Assembly: GCA_964017195.1 (NCBI GenBank)
Contig: OZ024889.1
Coordinates: forward strand, 58,842,358-58,906,357
Direction of reading: 5' to 3'
Length of the DNA stretch: 64,000 nucleotides
Source of the DNA: Siderastrea radians
Taxonomy: Eukaryota > Cnidaria > Anthozoa > Scleractinia > Rhizangiidae
Of this stretch, positions 21,856-33,400 are shown one piece after another. The position numbers were made by a program, and so were the translations under genes. The notes under the pieces are model-generated. The model was not told where the DNA came from. It saw only the letters and a list, made by a program, of their open reading frames with translations, and ran no database searches. The stretch's first letter is position 1. Every line of letters starts with the position of its first letter.

Positions 21856-23954
21856 GAAGATACTAGCTAACAGCAAGCTGAAATCAAAGTTACACTGCTA
21901 GAAAGGAAACGTTCTCCTTTCTTGAAAACGGTGGCGAGTGTTTCCCAAAAATGTCAACATACCACGAAATCGACGAGAAAAGAAAAGAATGTTAAGACGA
22001 CAAAAACCACATAGGGGCCATTATCCCTAAAATCTGCTACGTGTTTGCATTCATTTGAATCGAAGAGCTCTAGCGGCTAACTTATCAGTTGGAACGGGTA
22101 TCCATACCTTTTTGGACACCTGTTTGTGATCGAAAGGATACTTCTTGAAACCTGAACAAAGTTGTAACAGAAGTTGTGCTGGATTCTAATAGGTTGAGCC
22201 GGCTGATTTTTCCATAGGACTTGTTTCCTTTGTAATAATAAACCAATTGCACCCTGTCGCAATTTGCAATAAAGTCAACGGAATTGATCATAGCTGTTAT
22301 GAGGTGCTTGAGTACGTCTTTTTTATTTACAACTAAATATCATGCTACCCAGTCCATTCCAGCCTAATCTACTCCAATTGAAATCCTTCCCATTCATACC
22401 ATTCCAATCCCATGTCCATAACCTATTCCATCAATCCAACCTACTCTGATAAGGATGCTATAGAGGAGTGGACACTCTAAAGTGGAGAAACCCTTATCTT
22501 TGCTGTCCAGAATACAAGGAAAACTCAAGTTTAAGGAAGAACAGTATTGATATGCGATAATTTCCTTCTAAGGCTCCTCCCTCGTATCCAGGCATCTACA
22601 AAAGAAAAACCGCGTAAAAGAACGTGGAAAGGTTTCATGTTAACACTTGCCAAAGTGCCTTGCGAACTTCGTTCCCAAGCTTCTCGCCTGGATACGAAGC
22701 GGTGAAGCCATATAATAAAGTAGTCTTTTGAAGATCGGGAGAAGCTACTGGCCTGCATCTGCTGGTACGTAACCCTGATTTCGTATCCTGCCAGCAAATT
22801 CATCCTCCTACCCACAAGAGCTTGCTTGCAGGCTAGGCTTGTCATTTCTTGCCATGAAGCGACAAGGAATATTATACATTGCAATTTAATTTTTAACTTT
22901 CCTGAGAGTCTTGAGAGTTTGATCTTGCTCCGCCTGAGTGAAATACGATGCAGTCCACTCCTTGTAATCCTACTTGTTCAAATCCAGTTAAGTCTCATCC
23001 AATCCGTTCTACGGTGCGGTCCAAACTAATACCACTCTTATCCAATCAAAGCATTTTCAATCCGATGCAGTCCAATTTAATAACGATGTTAAGAATGCCC
23101 ATAGGAAAAGCTTGTATCGAAACTGTCTACTTTGTTATAAACCTGTTACAAAAATTATAATGTAGAGAAAATCTTTTTTGTTATTCTGGTTACTGCATTA
23201 CTCAAACGCCCATAAGCTCCCTCAACTTAACTTGTATTTCAGAGGTTAGGTTATAGCCAGGTTTTATGCTTCATAATTATTGTTTGGATGTTTGCCTTGT
23301 TTTGTTTTTGTTTTAATATAGAGCCATCGAAACAAAACGGTTAATTATTGTCATTGTTCAAAATTGGATTTTGATTGCTACTATATAGCTTAGAATTATT
23401 TCTACTTTATTTTTAGACGAAAGCATATTTTTTCATCGTTTGATTTAGATTCGGTGCATGAAAAGTTCATCGTTTGAAACGGGCCTTGACGTCATTAATT
23501 TAAAAAATCCGTCGTTGTATTGGCTGTAGACTGTTTTTTGTTTTTGTTTTAACAATCAACTGTTGCCGGAAAACAGGCTTTCGAACTCAAAAAAAAAACA
23601 AACAAACAAACAGACGAAATAGCAGCGAAGATTTAATTTCTTTGCGGTTGGGAAAACATGTTATTGAAAAGAAAACTTTGTTACTTCAAAGAAATAGAAC
23701 AACCAAATTTAAGGTAAATTTCAGGAGTCAAATTCAAACGTACCAAAAATATGATCTTAAACATAAAATAGAGTTCAAATTCTTATTTTGACTGTAGATA
23801 ACGATTTCTATAAACATCTGTGATCCGCCACTTAAAATAGTAAGTTGATTCTCAGCTGTGAATAGCCAATAAATAGAGCGAAAGCCAGCAAACATTAAAC
23901 CATTTCCGACTTCGCAGTAAACCAGGCTAGAGCGAGCCTTTTTCCTATTGTTCA
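21856..23954 (+). repeat. Unit flank between copies 21541 and 23955
   Basis: No gene. AATAAA at 22268-22273; CCAATCC-rich blocks at about 22345-22450 and 22950-23080; promoter motif CCAATAAATAG at 23866-23876. Short open frames here recur in every unit and are regarded as chance. Confidence 0.75.
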
Positions 23955-24422
23955 ATGTACTGTGCCGCCATCTTCGTGATTTTATCCGCCTCTGGCGTCT
24001 ACTTCGGCAATGCTGGTCCTATACAAGCCAAGCTTACGCTGTCTAGGGCTTTAGGAGCTGAAAATGATGTTTGTCCGCCAGGAGTCTGGACCTGTTCTTC
24101 TGGGAAGCGATCAGAGATTTCCAAGACATCTTCAGACACTCCAGAAGACACCGTGAAGCTGTCCCAAACCGCTGAGGATGCTTGTCCCCCTGGTGTATGG
24201 ACATGTTCAACTGGGAAGCGATCAGAAATAAAACAAGAAGAAGCAATTATTGCTATGACTCCAATACACAAAGATGAACCTGAGAGACAAGACCGAGAAA
24301 ACTGTTCCTCAGAAAACTGGGTTTGTAAAAAGAAAAGAATGTTGAAGCACATGCTTAAGGAAGCATTAAACAAGCCGACGCTGACCAAGGCCTTGGAAGA
24401 TGCTTGCCCACCGGGTGTTTGA
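23955..24422 (+). pseudogene. Peptide-precursor copy with nonsense change in the last ring
   Basis: 155 codons, with a normal signal peptide, CPPGVWTCSSGKR, CPPGVWTCSTGKR and NCSSENWVCKKKR in place. In the last ring the Trp codon TGG is TGA (24420-24422), so translation ends at CPPGV and the third amidated peptide is lost. The nucleotides after the stop still match the family through the usual stop. The first two rings and the C-SSENWV-C segment could still be released, so it may be a hypomorphic gene and not a dead one. Its start MYCAAIFVIL differs slightly from the MYFSAIFVIL of most copies. Confidence 0.75.
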
Positions 24423-26562
24423 ACATGTTCAACGGGAAAGCGATAAGAAGATACTAGCTAACAGCAAGCTGAAATCAAAGTTACACTGCTAGAAAGGAAA
24501 CGTTCTCCTTTCTTGAAAACGGTGGCGAGTGTTTCCCAAAAATGTCAACATACCACGAAATCGACGAGAAAAGAAAAGAATGTTAAGACGACAAAGACCA
24601 AATAGGGGCCATTATCCCTGAAATCTGCTACGTGTTTGCATTCATTTGAAGCGAATTGCTCTAACTTATCAGTTGGAACGGGTACCCATAACTTTTTGGA
24701 CACCTGCTTGTGATCGAAAGGATACTTCTTGAAACCTGAACAAAGTTGTAACAGAAGTTGTGCTGGATTCTAATAGGTTGAGCCGGCTGAGGTTTCCATA
24801 GGACTTGTTTACTTTGTAATAATAAACCAATTGCACCCTGTCGCAATTTGCAATAAAGTCAACGGAATTGATCATAGCTGTTATGAGGTGCTTGAGTACG
24901 TCTTTTTTATTTACAACTAAATATCATGCTACCCAGTCCATTCCAGCCTAATCTAATCCAATTGAAATCCTTAACGTTCATACTATTCCAATCCCATGTC
25001 CATAACCTATTCCATCAATCCAATCTACTCCGATAAGGATGCTATAGAGGAGTGGACCTCTAAAGTGGAGAAACCCTTAACTTTGCTGTCCAGAATACAA
25101 GGAAAACTACAAGTTTAAGGAAGAACAGTATTGATATGCGATAATTTCCTTCTAAGGCTCTTACCTCGTATGCAGGCGTCTACAAAAGAAAACTGCGTAA
25201 GAGAAGCTGGAAAGGTTTCATGTTAACACTAGCCAAAGTGCCTTGCAAGCTTCGTTCCCAAGCTTCTCCCCTATATATCCACCGAAAGCTTCTCGCATGG
25301 ATACCAAGCGGTGAGGCCATATAATGAAGTAGTCTTTTGTAGATCGGGAGAAGCTACTGGCCTGCATCTCAGTGTTGGTACGTAATCCTGATTTCGTGTC
25401 TTGCCAGCAAATTCATCCTCCTACCCACAAGAGCTTGCTTGCAGGCTAGGCTTCTCATTTCTTGCCATGAAGCGACAAGGAATATTATACATTGCCACTT
25501 AATTTTTAACTTTCCAGAGAGTCTTGAGAGTTTGATCTTGCTCCGCCTGAGTGACAACGATGCAGTCCACTCCTTGTAATCCCACTTGTTCAAATCCAGT
25601 TAAGTCTCATCCAATCCGTTATACGGTGCGGTCCAAACTAATACCACTCTTACCCAATCAAAGCATTTCCAATCCGATGCAGTCCAATTCAATAACGATG
25701 TTAAGAATGCCCATAGGAAAAGCTTGTATCGAAACTGTCTAATTTGTTATAAACCTGTTACAAAGATTACAATGTAGAGAAAACCTTTCTTGTTATTCTG
25801 GTTTCTGCATTATTCAAACGCCCATAAGTTCCCTCAACTTAACTGGCTTTTAAGAGGTTAGGATATAACCTGTTTTATGCTTTATATTTATTGTTTGGTT
25901 CTTTGCCTTGTTTTGTGTTTGTTTTAATATATAGCCATCGAGACAAATCCGTTAATTATTGTCATTGTTGAAAATTGGAATTTGATTGCTATTATATAGC
26001 TTAAAATTATTTCTGCTTTATTTCTAGGCAAAAGCATATTTTTTCATGGTTTGTTTTGGATTCGGAGCATGAAAAGTTCATCGTTTGAAATGGGCCTTGA
26101 CATCATTAATTTAAAAAATCCGTCGTATTGGCAATAGACTGTTTTTTGTTATTGTTTTAACAATCAACTGTTGCCGGAAAACAGGCTTTCCAACTCAAAA
26201 GAAAAAACAAACAATCAAACAAAAGAAATAGCAGCGAAGATTTAATTTCTTTGCCGTTGGGAAAACATGTTATTGAAAAGAAAACTTTGTTACTTCAAAG
26301 AAATAGAACAACCAAATTTAAGTTAAATTTCAGGAGTCAAACTCAAACGTACAAAAAATATGATCTTAAACATAAAATAGAGTTCAAATTCTTATTTTGA
26401 CTGTAGATAACGATTTCTATAAACATCTGTGATCCGCCACTTGAAATAGCAAGTTGATTCTCAGCTGTGAATAGCCAATAAATAGAGCGAAAGCCAGCAA
26501 ACATTAAACCATTTCCGACTTCGTAGTAAACCAGGTTAGAGCGAGCTTTTCTTCTATCAACA
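24423..26562 (+). repeat. Unit flank between copies 23955 and 26563
   Basis: No gene. AATAAA at 24852-24857; CCAATCC-rich blocks at about 24930-25035 and 25560-25690; promoter motif CCAATAAATAG at 26475-26485. Confidence 0.75.
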
Positions 26563-27054
26563 ATGTACTTTTCCGCCATCTTCGTGATTCTATCCGTCTC
26601 TGGCGTCTACTTCGGCAATGCTGGTCCTATACAAGCCAAGCTTAAGCTGTCTAGGGCTTTAGGAGCTGAAAATGATGTTTGTCCGCCAGGAGTCTGGACG
26701 TGTTGTTCTGGGAAGCGATCAGACATTTCCAAGTTATCTTCAGACACTCCAGAAGACACTGTGAAGCTGTCCCAAACCGCTGAGGATGCTTTTCCCCCTG
26801 GTGTCTGGACATGTTTAACTGGGAAGCGATCAGAAATAACACAAGAAGAAGCAATTATTGCTTTGACTCCAATACACAAAGATGAACCTGAGAGACAAGA
26901 CCGAGAAAACTGTTCCTCAGAAAACTGGGTTTGTAAAAAGAAAAGAATGTTGAAGCAGCTGCTTAAGGAAGCATTAAACAAGCCGACGCTGACCAAGGCC
27001 TTGGAAGATGCTTGCCCACCGGGTGTTTGGACATGTTCAACGGGAAAGCGATAA
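26563..27054 (+). CDS. Cyclic-peptide precursor with altered cysteines
   Basis: 163 codons, intact frame, signal peptide at about residues 1-20. Ring 1 reads CPPGVWTCCSGKR, an extra Cys next to the closing one. Module 2 reads AFPPGVWTCLTGKR, where the opening Cys is Phe, so that peptide cannot close its own ring. NCSSENWVCKKKR and the final CPPGVWTCSTGKR are standard. The loss in module 2 and the gain in module 1 leave the total number of Cys unchanged. A disulphide between the two is possible in the precursor, but the sites between them would be cut. It may also simply reflect relaxed constraint. All GKR and KKKR sites are kept. Confidence 0.8.
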   Translation: MYFSAIFVILSVSGVYFGNAGPIQAKLKLSRALGAENDVCPPGVWTCCSGKRSDISKLSSDTPEDTVKLSQTAEDAFPPGVWTCLTGKRSEITQEEAIIALTPIHKDEPERQDRENCSSENWVCKKKRMLKQLLKEALNKPTLTKALEDACPPGVWTCSTGKR

Positions 27055-27721
27055 GAAGATACTAGCTAACAGCAAGCTGAAATCAAAGTTACACTGCTAG
27101 AAAGGAAACGTTCTCCTTTCTTGAAAACGGTGGCGAGTGTTTCCCAAAAATGTCAACATACCACGAAATCGACGAGAAAAGAAAAGAATGTTAAGACGAC
27201 AAAGACCACATAGGGGTCATTATCCCTGAAATCTGCTACGTGTTCGCATTCATTTGAAGGGAAGAGCTCTAGAGGATAACTTATCAGTTGGAACGGGTAT
27301 CCATACCTTTTTGGACACCTGCTTGTGATCGAAATATTACTTCTTGAAACCTGAACAAAGTTGTAACAGAATTCTAATAGGTTGAGCCGGCTGAGTTTTC
27401 CATAGGACTTGTTTACTTTGTAATAATAAACCAATTGCACCCTGTCGCAATTTGCAGTAAAGTCAACGGAATTGATCATAGCTGTTATGAGGTGCTTGAG
27501 TACGTCTTTTTTATTTACAACTAAATATCATGCTACCCAGTCCATTCCAGCCTTATCTAATCCAATTGAAATCCTTCCGGTTCATACCATTTTAATCCCA
27601 TCTCATAACCTATTCCATCAATCCAGTCTACTCCGATAAGGATGCTATAGAGGAGTGGACCTCTAAAGTGGAGAAACCCTTAACTTTGCTGTCCAGAATA
27701 CAAGGAAAATTACAAGTTTAA

Positions 27722-28232
27722 AGTGCTACTATGATCAAAAAATCACTTTTATTTTTTCTTCGGATTTCGAAACTATGTTTATTAAACACTCCGCAAGCGA
27801 AATTATAAGCCTTAATTTTGAGAAGAAGACCGTTAATTTAAACTGCAATTTTCCGTTTTAATGGTCCGCCATTATTACACCAGAAAGGATACAATGACAT
27901 CATTCACACACGAGTTTTAGAATGCAGTGTGTGTGAAAGTGCCTTATTTAGTATGCAGCACGGGAGTTTTGAGCTTTCACACTCTCAAACTCGTGTTTTG
28001 CATAATTTGTAAGCCGCGTTCACACACTACATTTTACAGCTCTTGCGCGTATGACGTCATTGTATCCTTTCTGGTGTAATAATGGCGGACCATTAAACCG
28101 GAAAATTGCAGTTTAAATTAACGGTCTTCTTCTCAAAATTAAGGCTTATAATTTCGCTTGGGGAGTGTTTAACAAACATAGTTTCGAAATCCGAAGAAAA
28201 AATAAAAGTGATTTTTTGATCATAGTAGCACT
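27722..28232. mobile_element. TTAA-flanked MITE, 511 bp, long inverted arms
   Basis: AGTGCTACTATGATCAAAAA begins the left arm and its reverse complement ends the right arm. The arms run about 190 bases to GTAATAATGGCGGACCATTA and CATTGTATCCTTTCTGGTG. The target TTAA is duplicated (27718-27721 and 28233-28236); a TA duplication inside it would also fit. The empty site GTTTAAGGAAG is seen in other units. No coding capacity. Confidence 0.8.
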
Positions 28233-29151
28233 TTAAGGAAGAAGAGTATTGATATGCGATAATTTCGTTCTAAGGCTCTTACCTCGTATGCAGGCGTCTA
28301 CAAAAGAAAACCGCGTAAGAGAAGCTGGAAAGGTTTCATGTTAACACTAGCCAAAGTGCCTTGCCAGCTTCGTTCCTAAGCTTCTCCCCTGGATACCAAG
28401 CGGTGAGGCCATATAATTAAGTAGTCTTTTGTAGATCGGGAGAAGCTACTCAGTCTGCATCTAAGTGTTGGTACGTAACCCTGATTTCGTGTCCTGCCAG
28501 CAAATTCATCCTCCTACCCACAAGAGCTTGCTTGCAGGCTAGGCTTGTCATTTCTTGCCATGAATTGACAAGGAATATTATATATTGCCACTTAATTTTT
28601 AACTTTCCTTAGAGTCTTGAGAGTTTGATCTTGCTCCGCCTGAGTGACAACGATGGAGTCCACTCCTTGTAATCCCACTTGTTCAAATCCAGTACAGTCT
28701 CATCCAATCCGTTATACGTTGCGGTCCAAACTAATACCACTCTTATCCAATCAAAGCATTTCCAATCCAATGCAGTCCATTTCAATAACGATGTCAAGAA
28801 TGCCCATAGGAAAAGCTTGTATCGAAACTGTCTACTTTGTTATAAACCTGTTACAAAAATTACAATATAGAGAAAATCTTTCTTGTTATTCTGGTTTCTG
28901 CATTATTCAAACGCCCATAAGTTCCCTCAACTTAACTTGCTTATAAGAGGTTAGGTTATAGCCGGTTTTATGTTTTATATTTATTGTTTGGTTGTTTGCC
29001 TTGTTTTGTTTTTGTTTTAATGTATAGCCATCGAGACAAATCCGTTAATTATTGTCATTGTTGAAAATTGGAATTTGATTGCTACTATATATTTATTTTC
29101 TATTATTACCATTTATATATTTCTGTATTTTATGTACTGTTTAATAAACGA

Positions 29152-29216
29152 GCAGGAGTGTTTTATCGGGTTTAAAACCACGAGGCGTAGCCGAGTGGTT
29201 TTAGACCCGATAAAAC
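29152..29216. repeat. Foldback hairpin before the Crypton-like fragment
   Basis: GAGTGTTTTATCGGGTTTAAA, then ACCACGAGG, is mirrored by CGAGTGGTTTTAGACC and CGATAAAACAC, with CGTAG near the centre. Confidence 0.7.
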
Positions 29217-29482
29217 ACGATCTGCGAGTTTATTGAACGGCTTCAAAAAACGATCTCATAGAATAATGAACTAATGGTGCCATTTTCCCGTGCTATAACT
29301 TTATTCCATAGTCTCATCAAGAGAATGTCAAAATCGATCTCACAGAATATAAAGACATTCTTTCATGTTTTGTAGTTCCTATAGTCTTTGAAAAGAATAA
29401 AAAGTTTTGTTTAATGAGCTTCGGACCATTTTCCCGTGCTGCTAGTTCATGCTGCTAGATCTGAAAAGAATTAGAAGATTAG

Positions 29483-29875
29483 ATGATTTGTATAGTGGAA
29501 ACTTCATTCAATAGTGAGCTCGATGAGAACATTATGGCTTCGAAGCACAAGCGGACGTTTCGCCAACCCAAAAATGCTGAAGAAGAGAAACAACTGCTGG
29601 AAAATGCCGTACCAAAGTCAACACGTTCCGTCAATAAGTGGGCTATGAAGATTTTTTCAGAATGGCAGTCAACAAGAGTAAATAAGAAAGCTTCTGAAGA
29701 GCCGAGCAGTTGTATTAATGACACATCACAAATTCAAGACTTGGAAACCGACGTGCTTGATATGACGGCAGAGTCGCTAAATTTTTGGTTAACAAAATTC
29801 ATAATGGAAGTGTGCAAAGATACCGGGGAAAATTATCCTCCTCGTACGCTGTACAGCATTGTTTCTGTTATATAA
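29483..29875 (+). pseudogene. N-terminal fragment of a Crypton-type (KIAA1958/ZMYM2-like) protein
   Basis: 130 codons. Residues about 44-60 (PKSTRSVNKWAMKIFSEWQ) and 96-127 (LNFWLTKFIMEVCKDTGE, YPPRTLYSIV) match the pattern seen in KIAA1958, QRICH1 and ZMYM-type proteins, which derive from Crypton tyrosine recombinases. The frame stops exactly where a palindrome begins (about 29872), before the catalytic domain, so no recombinase activity is expected. The family assignment is from memory of the motif order. The start could also be the Met at 29534 (MASKHKRTFRQ). Confidence 0.65.
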
Positions 29876-29940
29876 AATGTTACCCTCATTAGTATTCTTT
29901 ATATAAAGAATCCTAATGAGGGTAACATTTTATATAAAGA
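29872..29940. repeat. Near-perfect palindrome
   Basis: ATATAAAATGTTACCCTCAT through TATTCTTTATATAAAGAAT to ATGAGGGTAACATTTTATAT forms a stem of about 30 bp with one mismatched pair near the arm base. It truncates the preceding open frame. Confidence 0.75.
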
Positions 29941-30274
29941 ATAGTAATGAGGTATATTACAATCAGCCCCGCTTTCCCCTGGGACTGAAATCAAATGCCG
30001 CCACCAGGCTTTTTAGATTGTTGATGTATTACCGGTTTTAAACAAGCATCAACGTGACTCATTTGCGTGATGTAATTGGTGGAAATGATCATTAATTATT
30101 CATGAGTTTTTGAAATCTATTTGTATCTATTATTATTCCTATATTTGATTGTATATATTTATAAATTGTACATATTATGTAACTTAGATAGGTATTCATA
30201 TTTTTATTAGTTAGATACTCTGTAATGCGCTCTTGATCATATTTATGTTAAATAGCGCAATATAAATTAATAAA

Positions 30275-30305
<31 letters not shown>

Positions 30306-30782
30306 ATACCTTAAAATTATTTCTGCTTTATTTTTAGGCAAAACCATATTTTTTCATCGTTTGTTTTCAATTCGGTTCATGAAAAGTTCATCGTTTGAAA
30401 TGGGCCTTGACATCATTAATTTAAAAAATCCGTCGTATTGGCTGTAGACTGTTTTTGTTATTGTTTTAACAATCAACTGTTGCCGGAAAACAGGCTTTCG
30501 AACTCAATAAAAAAACAAACAATCAAACAAACGAAATAGCAGCGAAGATTTAATTTCTTTGCCGTTGGGAAAACATGTTATTGAAAAGAAAACTTTGTTA
30601 CTTCAAAGAAATAGAACAACCGAATTTAAGGTAAATTTCAGGAGTCAAATTCAAACGCACAAAAAATATGATCTTAAACATAAAATAGAGTTCAAATTCT
30701 TATTTTGACTGTAGATAACGATTTCTATAAACATCTGTGATCCGCCACTTGAAATAGCAAGTTGATTCTCAGCTGTGAATAG

Positions 30783-30793
30783 CCAATAAATAG
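30783..30793 (+). promoter_or_regulatory. CCAAT/TATA-like promoter motif
   Basis: CCAATAAATAG followed by AGCGAAAGCCAGC lies 88 bases before the ATG at 30871. Confidence 0.5.
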
Positions 30794-30870
30794 AGCGAAA
30801 GCCAGCAAACATTAAACCATTTCCGACTTCGCAGTAAACCAGGCTAGAGCGAGCTTTTCTTCTATCAACA

Positions 30871-31362
30871 ATGTACTTTTCTGCCATCTTCGTGATTCTA
30901 TCCGTCTCTGGCGTCTACTTCGGCAATGCTGGTCCTATACAAGCCAAGCTTAAGCTGTCTAGGGCTTTAGGAGCTGAAAATGATGTTTGTCCGCCAGGAG
31001 TCTGGACCTGTCCTTCCGGGAAGCGATCAGAGATTTCCAAGACATCTTCAGACACTCCAGAAGACACTGTGAAGCTGTCCCAAACCGCTGAGGATGCTTG
31101 TCCCCCTGGTGTATGGACATGTTCAACTGGGAAGCGATCAGAAATAACACAAGAAGAAGCAATTATTGCTATGACTCCAATACACAAAGATGAACCTGAG
31201 AGACAAGACCGAGAAAACTGTTCCTCAGAAAACTGGGTTTGTAAAAAGAAAAGAATGTTGAAGCAGATGCTTAAGGAAGCATTAAACAAGCCGACGCTGC
31301 CCAAGGCCTTAGAAGATGCTTGCCCACCGGGTGTTTGGCCATGTTCAACGGGAAAGCGATAA
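30871..31362 (+). CDS. Full-length cyclic-peptide precursor
   Basis: 163 codons. A signal peptide (about residues 1-20, hydrophobic FSAIFVILSVSGVYF) is followed by ring 1 (Cys40-Cys47, then GKR 50-52), ring 2 (Cys77-Cys84, GKR 87-89), the C-SSENWV-C ring (Cys117-Cys124, KKKR 125-128), a basic helix-like linker (129-147) and ring 3 (Cys151-Cys158, GKR 161-163, then the stop). Glycine before the dibasic pair predicts C-terminal amidation. Acidic residues sit 2-3 positions before each ring, where cnidarian precursors are often trimmed. Ring 1 is CPPGVWTCPSGKR and ring 3 is CPPGVWPCSTGKR, two Ser/Thr to Pro changes. The product would be secreted. The function is unknown; a neuropeptide-like role is inferred from layout. 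Confidence 0.87.
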   Translation: MYFSAIFVILSVSGVYFGNAGPIQAKLKLSRALGAENDVCPPGVWTCPSGKRSEISKTSSDTPEDTVKLSQTAEDACPPGVWTCSTGKRSEITQEEAIIAMTPIHKDEPERQDRENCSSENWVCKKKRMLKQMLKEALNKPTLPKALEDACPPGVWPCSTGKR

Positions 31363-33400
31363 GAAGATACTAGCTAACAGCAAGCTGAAATCAAAGTTAC
31401 ACTTCTAGAAAGAAAACGTTCTCCTTTCTTGAAAACGGTGGCGAGTGTTTCCCAAAAATGTCAACATACCACGAAATCAACGAGAAAAGAAAAGAACGTT
31501 AAGACGACAAAGACCACATAGGGGCCATTATCCCTGAAATCTGCTACGTGTTTGCATTCATTTGAATCGAAGAGGTCTAGCGGCTAACTTATCAGTTGGA
31601 ACGGGTATCCATACCTTTTTGGACACCTGCTTGTGTTCGAAAGGATACTTCTTGAAACCTGAACAAAGTTGTAACAGAAGTTGTACTGGATTCTAATAGG
31701 TTGAGCCGGCTGAGTTTTCCATAGGACTTGTTTACTTTGTAATAATAAACCAATTGCACCCTGTCGCAATTTGCAATAAAGTCAACGGAATTGGTCATAG
31801 CTGTTATGAGGTGCTTGAGTACGACTTTGTTATTTACAACTAAATATCATGCTACCCAGTCCATTCCAGCCTAATCTAATCCAATTGAAATCCTTCCCGT
31901 TGATACCATTCCAATCCCATGTCCATATCCTCTTCCATCAATCCAATCTACTCCGATAAGGACGCTATAGAGGAGTGGACCTCTAAAGTGGAGAAACCCT
32001 TAACTTTGTTGTCCAGAATACAAGGAAAATTACAAGTTTAAGGAAGAACAGTATTGATATGCGATAATTTCCTTCTAAGGTTCTTACCTCGTATCCAGGC
32101 GTCTACAAAAGAAAACCGCGTAAGAGAAGCGCGAAAGGTTTCACGTTAACACTAGGCAAAGTGCCTTGCAAGCTTCATTCCCAAGCTTCTCCCCTATATA
32201 TCCACCGAAAGCTTCTCGCCAGGATACCAAGCGGTGAGGCCATATAATGAAGTAGTCTTTTGTAGATCGGGAGAAGCTACTGGCCTGCATCTCATTGTTG
32301 GTACGTAACCCTGATTTCGTGTCTTGCCAGCAAATTCATCCTCCTAACCACAAGAGCTTGCTTGCAGGCTAGGCTTGTGATTTCTTGCCATGAAGCGACA
32401 AGGAATGTTATACATTGCCACTTAATTTTTAACTTTCCTTAGAGTCTTGAGAGTTTGATCTTGCTCCGCCTGAGTGAAATACGATGCAGTCCACTCCTTG
32501 CAATCCCATTTGTTCAAATCCAGTACAGTCTCATCCAATCCGTTATACGGTACGGTCCAAACTAATACCACTCTTATCCAATCAAAGCATTTCCAATCCG
32601 ATGCAGTCCAATTCAATAACGATGTTAACAATGCCCAAAGGAAAAGCTTGTATCAAAACTGTCTACTTTGTTATAAACCTGTTACAAAAATTACAATGTA
32701 GAGAGAATCTTTCTTGTTGTTCTGGTTTCTGCATTATTCAAACGCCCATAAGTTCCCTCAACTTAACTTGCTTTTAAGAGGTTAGGTTATAGCCAGGTTT
32801 TATGTTGTATATTTTTTGTTTGGATGTTTGCCTTGTTTAGTTTTTGTTTTAATGTATAGCCATCGAGACAAATCCGTTAATTGTTGTCATTGTTCAAAAT
32901 TGGATTTTGATTGCTACTACATAGCTTAGAATTATTTCTGCTTTATTTTTAGGCAAAAGCATATTTTTTCATCGTTTGTTTTAGATTCGGTGCATGAAAA
33001 GTTCATCGTTTGAAATGGGCCTTGACATCATTAATTTATAAAATCCGTCGTTGTATTGGCTGTAGACTGTTTTTTGTTTTTGTTTTAACAATCAACTGTT
33101 GCCGGAAAACAGGCTTTCCAACTCAAAAAAAACCCAAACAAACAAACAAACGAAATAGCAGCGAAGATTTAATTTCTTTGCGGTTGGGAAAACATGTTAT
33201 TGAAAGGAAAACTTTGTTACTTTAAAGAAATAGAACAACCAAATTTAAGGCAAATTTCAGGAGTCAAACTCAAACGTACAAAAAAAATATGATCTTACAG
33301 TTGATCCACGTCACGCGTGAACGGAAACCTCAACACGTGATCCGAGTCTTCAAATAAACAAGCTACTTTCAGTGACGTAACGGAGATCACAAGGGAAATA

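Larger units (their letters stand above)
29092..30299 (+). mobile_element. Composite insertion: retroposon tail with Crypton-like fragment
   Basis: It is flanked by the 9-bp duplication TACTATATA (29083-29091 and 30300-30308). The right end is an (ATT)n run after AAATAGCGCAATATAAATTAA, a 3' end typical of non-LTR retroposons. Inside are two hairpins and a coding fragment of a Crypton-type recombinase. It is probably a retroposon 3' end carrying a nested element, but the inner borders could not be set. Confidence 0.6.
27055..30870 (+). repeat. Unit flank with two insertions
   Basis: The normal flank (AATAAA at 27425-27430; the second signal is changed to AGTAAA) is interrupted by a TTAA element at 27722-28232 and a composite insertion at 29092-30299. 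The rest aligns with other units. The promoter motif CCAATAAATAG is at 30783-30793. Confidence 0.75.

Noticed and set aside
23999..24388. Minus-strand frames of about 129 codons antisense to each peptide gene (also at 26607, 30915, 38443, 58682 and 60972)
   Set aside because: They mirror the plus-strand gene exactly, change with its mutations and have no start context or domain of their own. The plus strand has signal peptide, rings and processing sites.
30871..31362. Identity with GLWamide neuropeptides because of PPGVW
   Set aside because: GLWamides end in LW-amide at the processing site. Here the Trp is followed by T-C-S-T before GKR and lies inside a Cys ring, so the likeness is superficial.
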